From: JBDKTH01 sp964558295
Lineage (GTDB): Bacteria > Planctomycetota > Planctomycetia > Pirellulales > Thermoguttaceae
NCBI GenBank assembly: GCA_964558295.1
Contig: CAZLDQ010000181.1
Coordinates: 1 to 11,742, forward strand
Direction: 5' to 3'
Length of the DNA: 11,742 nt
Every line of letters begins with the position of its first letter. Position 1 is the first letter of the stretch. Position numbers and translations under genes: made by a program. This document shows positions 6,273 to 11,742 of this stretch, piece by piece. The notes beneath the pieces were generated by a model, which did not search any database, was not told where the DNA came from, and saw only the letters and a program-made list of their open reading frames with translations.

Positions 6273-7018
6273 CTAGCAGCCCGTTGGAAAAATCACTTTC
6301 GGCCGGCCGAATTGCCGAGAGGGGGCGTTTCGGCTGGCGAGGGGGAGCGTCGTGAAGGTGTCGAGATTTGGCCTCGTGAAAGTAACGGGTGCCTTCAGGA
6401 GCCAGATCATGGCAAACAGGGTAAAACGCAAGCCGTCGGCAAGCGCACTGCCTGCAAGGCCCGGGCGGTGCCGATGCCGAACCGGCTGCGCATGAAGCAC
6501 CCCAGGTTTAAAGGCCATCGCGGCCATCAGGTGGCGTTTACGGTTCCGACACGTAGGTTCGCAGCCCGTCGGTAGACTCCAGCTCCGCAAGCGTCTCGTG
6601 TTTGCAGCAGCCCTTGTCCAAAACGGCCTCTTGGATGTGCTTGTCGCTCTCCGCGGCAAGCAGGTTGTCCTGGGGCTCGCGGATTGTGGGGCCGACCGTG
6701 CTGCGGTCCGCCTGATCGGCAGGATAGATGGTGGCCGCCAGGATCAAACCCCCGGCCAGATCGACGGCATGTTCCGGCTTGTAGGCCAAATTCGATCGAA
6801 GCGGCCGATCTCTTCCGCCGTCGGCTTCTGCCCCGCTTCGCTCTCGCCCGCCTCGTGCATCAGCCGTGCATGGAAGAACTCGGGGCGTTCCTCCGCCAGC
6901 AAGAGCGGATGGCAGCAATTCGTGCCAGCGTCTGGGCCTGACGGCATGAGTTCACTTTTGATCATCGCGCCAACTGCCTGATCAGCTTCTTCCGCAACGT
7001 TATCACGGACTGAGGACA
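6273..7018 (-). pseudogene. Degraded DDE transposase (IS1182-like), two internal deletions
   Basis: Three pieces in three frames line up in order with one transposase type. About 6801-7018 gives the N-terminal part (AEERPEFFHARLMHEAGES...KPTAEEIGRFDR). About 6541-6800 gives the core (LAYKPEHAVDLAGG...ATIYPADQADRSTVGPT...VLDKGCCKHETLAEL...LRTYVSEP). About 6273-6545 gives the C-terminus (KRHLMAAMAF...ALADGLRFTLFAMIWLL...TGC, stop TAG at 6273-6275). Compared with relatives I recall, about 30 residues are lost between FDR and LAYKPEH, and a larger block including the catalytic Glu region is lost between SEP and KRHLM. Both junctions change frame, so it is inactive. The sequence CAGCCCGTTGGAAAAA beside the stop looks like an IS terminus, but I found no inverted partner on the other side, so that end is probably gone. 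The family name is from memory; the transposase nature is firm. Confidence 0.82.
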
Positions 7019-7249
7019 GCTATCATCGGACGAGACTACGTCTGGGTGCCGTTGGTCGCTATGGAGGGCGATCCCTTCCGCCGCCGCCCTTTGATCTTGA
7101 GAGACATTATCATCTTGCCACCAGAGGTTTGCAGATCTGGCCAGATTGCGGCCCGTGGAGTATAGTGAAGAGTCGCCTCCTGAGGGCATGTACACTGCCA
7201 GCAGCGTGGGCGCTGTAAGATCGACACTCAAGAACTGCCGATTGAACGG

Positions 7250-8677
7250 ATGTCTGCTCAGCCAATCTCAGCCTCACACGCCGAAGCCGACCGCGAAAAG
7301 CGATTTGTCGCGTTCTCGTCGTTGGCGGCGGCCCTGCTCTTGACGCTCTTGAAGTTCGTCATCGGCTATGCCACCAACAGTCTGGGAATTCTCTCTGAGG
7401 CGGCCCATTCGGGGCTTGATTTGGTTGCTGCGGGAATCACGCTTTGGGCCGTGTCGATCTCGGGCCGCCCGGCCGATCGTGAGCATACCTACGGACACGG
7501 CAAGTTCGAGAATCTCTCGGCCCTGTTCGAGACGCTACTGCTCCTGGCCACCTGTGGCTGGATTATCTACGAGGCGATCTCACGTCTGATTGCCGAAGAA
7601 AGCCCCGTCGTCGATGCAACCTTCTGGGCCTTTGCGGTGGTTCTTCTCTCGATCGGCGTGGATTACTCGCGTTCCCGAGCCTTGAGTCGGGCAGCGAAGA
7701 AACACAACAGCCAAGCCTTAGAGGCCGATGCGCTCCATTTCTCCACCGACATCTGGTCGTCGTGCGTGGTGTTCATGGGGCTGGTCGGCGTGTTGGCCGC
7801 CGAGAAGTTCAATCTACCGTGGCTCCACAAGGCGGACGCCGTGGCCGCCTTCGGCGTGGCATTAATCGTGATTGTCATCAGTCTTCAGCTTGGAAAGCGT
7901 TCGATCGACGACTTGCTGGATCGCGTACCTAACCATCTCCAGGAAGAGATCACTCGGACCGCTTCCGGTGTTCCCGGCGTCGAGGACGTAACGCAGGTTC
8001 GCCTGCGGCGCAGCGGGCCCGGGGTGTTTGCCGACGTGACGCTTACGGTGAATCGCGCCCAGGCCTTTGAAAATGCCCATGATATCGCCAGTAACGCGGA
8101 GGCCGCGGTTCGTGGGATCTTGCCCAAGGCCGACGTTGTGGTACATGTTGAGCCCGTCCGTCCCGAACAAGAAGACCTTATTACCAGTGTCCGGCTTCTG
8201 GCGGCTCGACTCGGCATGGGAGCGCATGCAGTGCGGATTTACGAGCAGGGGCGTCAGCGTTCGTTGGAGCTTCATCTGGAAGTTGGCGAGCACTTGAGCC
8301 TGGAGGAAGCTCACCGTCAGGCCAGCCAGTTTGAAGAGGCACTCCACCAACAATTTCCCGACGTAGCCCGCATCGTCACCCACATCGAGCCAACGGGTGA
8401 GACGGAGGCAACCCGACAGAGCGAACCAGCTAGCGCCCAACAGGTGCGTCATGCGATTCACACATTCCTCAACGCCGAACCTTTGACGATGGCTCCCCAC
8501 GACATCGAGGTCCTTCAAGTCGGTGGCGAACTGGCCGTCTCCTTTCACTGCACACTGGCTCCTTCGGTGACGATTACCGAGGCCCATGATCTTACGCTCC
8601 GGTTCGAGAACTATCTGCGAGCCCAGATCGCCGGTCTCGGGCGAGTCGTCATTCACGTTGAGCCGTCGGAATCGTAG
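7250..8677 (+). CDS. Cation diffusion facilitator (CDF) metal transporter with three tandem C-terminal domains
   Basis: 475 aa. The N-terminal 215 residues form the six-helix CDF core. The transport-site motifs are visible: helix II LSEAAHSGLDL (His53, Asp57), the conserved YGHGKFE loop, and helix V ADALHFSTDIWSS (His163, Asp167). The HxxxD/HxxxD arrangement suggests divalent metal export (Zn2+ is common, but other ions are possible) by proton exchange. Family members usually end with one cytosolic dimerisation domain of about 80 residues. Here three copies follow one another, at about 224-303, 308-382 and 398-473, each ending in H-[VI]-E-P (starting at 299, 378 and 469). In the E. coli relative YiiP the equivalent strand carries regulatory metal ligands, so this protein may bind extra metal or dimerise differently. 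No Shine-Dalgarno is obvious. The gene stands alone between the transposase relic and the GTPase pair. Confidence 0.92.
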   Translation: MSAQPISASHAEADREKRFVAFSSLAAALLLTLLKFVIGYATNSLGILSEAAHSGLDLVAAGITLWAVSISGRPADREHTYGHGKFENLSALFETLLLLATCGWIIYEAISRLIAEESPVVDATFWAFAVVLLSIGVDYSRSRALSRAAKKHNSQALEADALHFSTDIWSSCVVFMGLVGVLAAEKFNLPWLHKADAVAAFGVALIVIVISLQLGKRSIDDLLDRVPNHLQEEITRTASGVPGVEDVTQVRLRRSGPGVFADVTLTVNRAQAFENAHDIASNAEAAVRGILPKADVVVHVEPVRPEQEDLITSVRLLAARLGMGAHAVRIYEQGRQRSLELHLEVGEHLSLEEAHRQASQFEEALHQQFPDVARIVTHIEPTGETEATRQSEPASAQQVRHAIHTFLNAEPLTMAPHDIEVLQVGGELAVSFHCTLAPSVTITEAHDLTLRFENYLRAQIAGLGRVVIHVEPSES

Positions 8678-8740
8678 CAAAACAGGCTGATTCTTCCACC
8701 CGCCCGGCGAATGCAAGAGTGTTCTGACTCCGCCACGGAT

Positions 8741-8756
8741 GCCCGCAGAAGCGGGC
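8741..8756 (+). terminator. Weak hairpin, possible terminator after the CDF gene
   Basis: GCCCGC-AGAA-GCGGGC is a perfect 6-bp GC stem with a tetraloop, 64 bp after the CDF stop codon. Only TTGC follows, not a T-run, so it is at most a weak intrinsic terminator or a pause/RNA-stability hairpin. Confidence 0.25.
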
Positions 8757-8853
8757 TTGCAGTGGAAGGACGCTATCCTGCTCAACCCGATAGCCATCTT
8801 TGCTTGCATGCAATTGCCCGACTTATTTGACGCGGGTCCAAAACCTTGCTCTC

Positions 8854-8882
8854 CTGACAATCAGTCCCCAAGATGGTAGACT
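8854..8882 (+). promoter_or_regulatory. Candidate sigma-70 promoter of the GTPase operon
   Basis: CTGACA (8854-8859, 5/6) is spaced exactly 17 bp from TAGACT (8877-8882, 4/6). The predicted start near 8889 lies 76 bases before the chosen ATG at 8965. It supports that start over an in-frame ATG at 8800, which would lie upstream of the promoter. Confidence 0.5.
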
Positions 8883-8964
8883 CAAAAGGAAGAGGTTATC
8901 TTCGAATCGCCCCCCGCATGGGGCTAGCCAGGGGCGTCGTGAACACTGGGGAGTCTACCCACTG

Positions 8965-10176
8965 ATGCCGGTCTCATGGAGAGTCTTGAGCAACCTCTGG
9001 GGGAAAGTCCATACTCCCAAGGTGAATGAGGAGGAGCTTCAACAACAGTTGGGGAGCTTGTGTCAAGTGCTTCCCGAGCCAGTCTTTTGGCTCCTGGGGA
9101 AAGCACAATCGGGAAAGACCTCGATTATCCGGGCCTTGACCGGCAGCAGCCGGGCGGAGATCGGGGGTGGGTTTCGCCCCTGTACCCGCACCGCTCGGCT
9201 TTACCCCTTTCCCAGCGAAACGGACCACTTCCTTCAGTTCCTCGACACACGCGGTCTCGGTGAAGTCGACTACGATCCGCGCGAAGATATCAGCGTCCTA
9301 GAGAACCAAGCCCACTGCCTGATCGTGGTGATGAAAGCGATGGATCACGCCCAGGCGAGCGTGCTGGCTCCGCTGCAAACGATTCTCAAGGCTCATCCGG
9401 ACTGGCCTCTGATCGTCGTCCAGACAGCCCTTCATGAAGGCTATCCCGACCGTACAACGCAGCATCCTCTCCCCTATCCATACGCCGAGTTCCCCTGTCC
9501 ACCCAGTGTGCCCAAAGACCTGGCACGCTCGCTGGCGAGTCAGCGTGAACTATTCGCGGGTCGCCGGGCACGATTCGTCCCGGTTGACTTCACGCTCCCC
9601 GAAGATGGCTACGAACCGGAACACTACGGTCTGGATGCCCTCTGGGCGGCCATCGAGGAGGCGATTCCGTTGGGGCTACAGGCAATGCTCCGCGATCAGC
9701 GGCGGCCGCTGCGCGACGTCTTCTTCCGCACGGCCCATCCGCATATCCTTTCTTATGCCGTCATGGCGGGCGTTGCCGCAGGGGTGCCCTTGCCACTGGT
9801 CGATCTTCCACTCGTGCTTGGGATCCAGGCGAAGATGTTTCACAGTCTTGCTTCGATCTACGGCCAGCCGATGACCCCGTCGCGCATGGCCGAGATTGCC
9901 GGCAGCCTGGGAATCGGCTTTGCCGCACGTATGGGTAGCCGGGAAGTGTTCAAGCTGATTCCGGGGATCGGTTCGGCCGTTGCGACCCTGTTCGCCGCGG
10001 CAAGCACCTATGCCCTCGGCTGCACACTCTGCGCCTATTTCAGCTTCGTTCGCGACGGCGACATCCCCGATTTGGGCATGTTGCGGCGACTCTACCAGAA
10101 TGAGTACGAAGAAGGACGCAAGCGACTCAAAGCCTATCTCGAACACCTTACCCGGGGGCAGCAACAAAGCGTATGA
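8965..10176 (+). CDS. GTPase with C-terminal DUF697/YcjF-like hydrophobic domain
   Basis: 403 aa. The G domain has a P-loop GKAQSGKT (45-52) and a G3 motif DTRG (94-97) after a hydrophobic strand. The G4 position, after strand PLIVV, reads QTALHE (153-158) rather than NKxD, so guanine specificity is not assured. Residues about 255-360 form a mainly hydrophobic helical region, including AVMAGVAAGVPLPLVDLPLV and IPGIGSAVATLFAAASTYAL, resembling the DUF697 domain of YcjF-type GTPases, which associates with membranes. The tail is basic and charged. The stop overlaps the next gene's start by ATGA (10173-10176), so the two are translationally coupled. The ATG at 8965 is chosen because a GGGGAG lies about eleven bases upstream and a promoter fits at 8854-8882; an ATG at 8800 would add 55 residues without domain character. 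The cellular role is unknown. Confidence 0.78.
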   Translation: MPVSWRVLSNLWGKVHTPKVNEEELQQQLGSLCQVLPEPVFWLLGKAQSGKTSIIRALTGSSRAEIGGGFRPCTRTARLYPFPSETDHFLQFLDTRGLGEVDYDPREDISVLENQAHCLIVVMKAMDHAQASVLAPLQTILKAHPDWPLIVVQTALHEGYPDRTTQHPLPYPYAEFPCPPSVPKDLARSLASQRELFAGRRARFVPVDFTLPEDGYEPEHYGLDALWAAIEEAIPLGLQAMLRDQRRPLRDVFFRTAHPHILSYAVMAGVAAGVPLPLVDLPLVLGIQAKMFHSLASIYGQPMTPSRMAEIAGSLGIGFAARMGSREVFKLIPGIGSAVATLFAAASTYALGCTLCAYFSFVRDGDIPDLGMLRRLYQNEYEEGRKRLKAYLEHLTRGQQQSV

Positions 10177-11732
10177 AGTGTCTGAAACTCTGGTGGTCGC
10201 TTGTCCTCCTGCTCCTGTCGTTTCCCTACCTCCTGTTGTTTGCGGTCGGCTCGCTTTGGCTGGTGGAGCAGGGAATGCTTTGGCTGTGGCTGGCCATCTC
10301 GGGCCTGTGCACCCTCGCCGGCTGGGGATTGGCCCGGTGGCTGCAACCGCGACGTCTTCTGGAAACGGCCACGGTCCGGGCCGCCGCAACGTGGCCCGCC
10401 ACCGGCCAGGAGGCGTGGAAACAGGTTGACGCTCTGGCCAGACGTGTTCAAGACGAAAACCCGCCCTTAGACCGCACGGAGCAGCTCTGGCAGATCTTTC
10501 GCGAGGTACTGGAAACCGTCGCCCAGCACTACCATCCAAAGTCGAGCCTAGCCGTGCTCGAAATCCCCGTGCCCCACGTCCTGCGGATTGTGGAACTGGT
10601 CGCCCGAGATCTGCGTGACACGTTTACGACTGGTGTGCCAGGCTCGCACATCCTCACGATCAACGATCTCCGCCGGCTCGGTCGCTGGGCCACACTCAGC
10701 CAGCACTTCTACCTGGTTTATAAGATTCTCGTTTTCGGCTTCAATCCGGTAGCCGGCCTACTGCGCGAGATTCGCGATGCCGCCAGTGGTAAGCTGATCG
10801 ACGTTTCGGGCGAAGAGGTCAAACGCTGGGCCTGGGGCTTCTGTGTGCGCAAGGCCGGCTATTACGCGATCCAACTCTACAGCGGCCAGCTCGTGCTCGA
10901 TGAGGCCGACTTCCGTACCTACCAGACCCGGCAGTCGCAACGCGACGCCCAGCAAGCCGAGGGCCAACAGAGCCGCCTGGCCGAAGAGCCGTTGCGAATT
11001 CTTGTGCTCGGCCAGGTGAAGGCGGGCAAGTCGAGCCTGATCAACGCGCTGTTTGGCGAACTGTGCGCGGCAGTTGATGTGGTTCCACGCACCAGCCGGA
11101 TCACCCCCTACGTGCTCCAGCGCGACGGTCTCCCACATGCAATGATCCTCGACACGGCCGGATACGAGCAGCAGGAGTCCACGACTGACACCTTTGACCA
11201 GATCAAGGAGCAGATTCTTCAGTGCGATTTGGCACTCATGGTCTGTTCGGCCCAATCAGCCTCGCGCGGCGTCGATCGGTGCCTGTTGCGCCAGCTTCGC
11301 GAATTCTACCAAAACAATCCTGACCGGCTCATGCCCCCGTTAATCGTCGCGTTGACACACATCGATCAGTTGCGTCCCTTTCAGGAGTGGAATCCGCCTT
11401 ATAATCTTGCCAAGCCCTCGAGCCTCAAGGCCCGCAACATCGCCGAGGCCATGGCGGCGGTTGCCGGAGATCTGGGGCTCGACGATTCGGAACCGATCAT
11501 CCCGGTATGTCTCAAGCCGGGGCACGTGTACAACGTCGACGAAGGGCTTGCTCCGGCGATCCTGCAGTCCGTTTCCGAGGCACAGCGAGTCAAGTATCTC
11601 CGTTGCTTGCGTGAGTATCATCAGGAGGAGTACTGGCAGCGGCTCTGGCAACAGGCGGTTCATTCCGGACAGGTGCGCGGTCGCCTTGGCGTCAATCTGG
11701 CTACCAAATTCCGCCAACAGCCGCACGATTGA
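10173..11732 (+). CDS. Membrane-anchored Era-like GTPase, partner of the upstream GTPase
   Basis: 519 aa. Two adjacent N-terminal membrane helices (about 6-28 and 34-56) form a hairpin, so both ends probably face the cytoplasm. A helical region of unknown family (about 65-260) precedes the G domain. That domain has P-loop GQVKAGKSS (280-288), a Thr-containing switch (PRTSRITPY), G3 DTAG (327-330) and a G4 motif THID (395-398) with His in place of the usual Lys. The pattern resembles the MMR_HSR1/Era-like class seen with DUF697-type proteins. The ATG overlaps the stop of the preceding GTPase (ATGA) and the two have complementary architectures (soluble G domain plus hydrophobic tail, membrane hairpin plus G domain), which suggests a heteromeric membrane GTPase complex. 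The TGA stop is at 11730-11732, ten bases before the right edge. The function is not known to me. Confidence 0.82.
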   Translation: MKCLKLWWSLVLLLLSFPYLLLFAVGSLWLVEQGMLWLWLAISGLCTLAGWGLARWLQPRRLLETATVRAAATWPATGQEAWKQVDALARRVQDENPPLDRTEQLWQIFREVLETVAQHYHPKSSLAVLEIPVPHVLRIVELVARDLRDTFTTGVPGSHILTINDLRRLGRWATLSQHFYLVYKILVFGFNPVAGLLREIRDAASGKLIDVSGEEVKRWAWGFCVRKAGYYAIQLYSGQLVLDEADFRTYQTRQSQRDAQQAEGQQSRLAEEPLRILVLGQVKAGKSSLINALFGELCAAVDVVPRTSRITPYVLQRDGLPHAMILDTAGYEQQESTTDTFDQIKEQILQCDLALMVCSAQSASRGVDRCLLRQLREFYQNNPDRLMPPLIVALTHIDQLRPFQEWNPPYNLAKPSSLKARNIAEAMAAVAGDLGLDDSEPIIPVCLKPGHVYNVDEGLAPAILQSVSEAQRVKYLRCLREYHQEEYWQRLWQQAVHSGQVRGRLGVNLATKFRQQPHD

Positions 11733-11742
11733 TTGGCCCGAG

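Noticed and set aside
6298..6311. Perfect 14-bp palindrome TTCGGCCGGCCGAA
   Set aside because: It lies inside the decayed transposase reading frame, where the residues match the family C-terminus, so coding history and GC-rich sequence explain it well enough.
7023..7165. Plus-strand open stretch reading GRDYVWVPLVAMEGD... to a TAG near 7163
   Set aside because: It reads like the end of a protein, but I cannot match it to any family and it has no start of its own. It may be a gene remnant left by the insertion; support is too thin to call.
7862..8860. Minus-strand 332-codon open frame opposite the CDF gene
   Set aside because: Antisense shadow; the plus strand encodes an unmistakable transporter with repeated C-terminal domains.

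Overview
The window looks like chromosomal DNA of a moderately GC-rich planctomycete, probably in or near the Pirellulales. This is an inference from several things seen together: a decayed DDE transposase of a type I recall as common in planctomycetes, which ends in a ...TGC tail; a large octaheme cytochrome fused to HEAT and TPR repeats; a ribosome-hibernation-factor domain fused to a sigma-region-2-like domain; and weak or absent Shine-Dalgarno sites. No rRNA or protein marker is present to fix the taxon.

Layout. Positions 1-383 hold no convincing gene, only a strong long-range hairpin (55-123). An elongator tRNA-Met(CAU) lies on the minus strand at 438-511, with a clear intrinsic terminator (386-429) and a plausible promoter. 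Next is a minus-strand pair: a sensor-less NarL-type histidine kinase (1644-2510), then downstream of it an HPF/RaiA-domain protein with an extra C-terminal domain (730-1473). A perfect 8+8 palindrome beside a good -10 box upstream of the kinase is a candidate operator. The divergent intergenic region (2511-3205) carries a 105-bp MITE-like inverted-repeat element (2772-2876).

On the plus strand, a SufR-type winged-helix regulator with the Fe-S cysteine pattern (3206-3886) sits 75 bp before an octaheme c-type cytochrome with HEAT and TPR repeats (3962-6265). This suggests redox or Fe-S-responsive control of a periplasmic electron-transfer protein. A broken transposase follows on the minus strand (about 6273-7018). 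Then comes a cation diffusion facilitator with three tandem cytosolic domains instead of one (7250-8677). The window ends with a translationally coupled pair of unusual GTPases (8965-10176 and 10173-11732): the first has a C-terminal DUF697/YcjF-like hydrophobic domain, the second has two N-terminal membrane helices, and both have non-canonical G4 motifs.

Most worth following: the HPF fusion next to an orphan kinase, the Fe-S regulator/octaheme cytochrome unit, the triple-domain CDF, and the coupled GTPase pair. None can be proved new without database searches.
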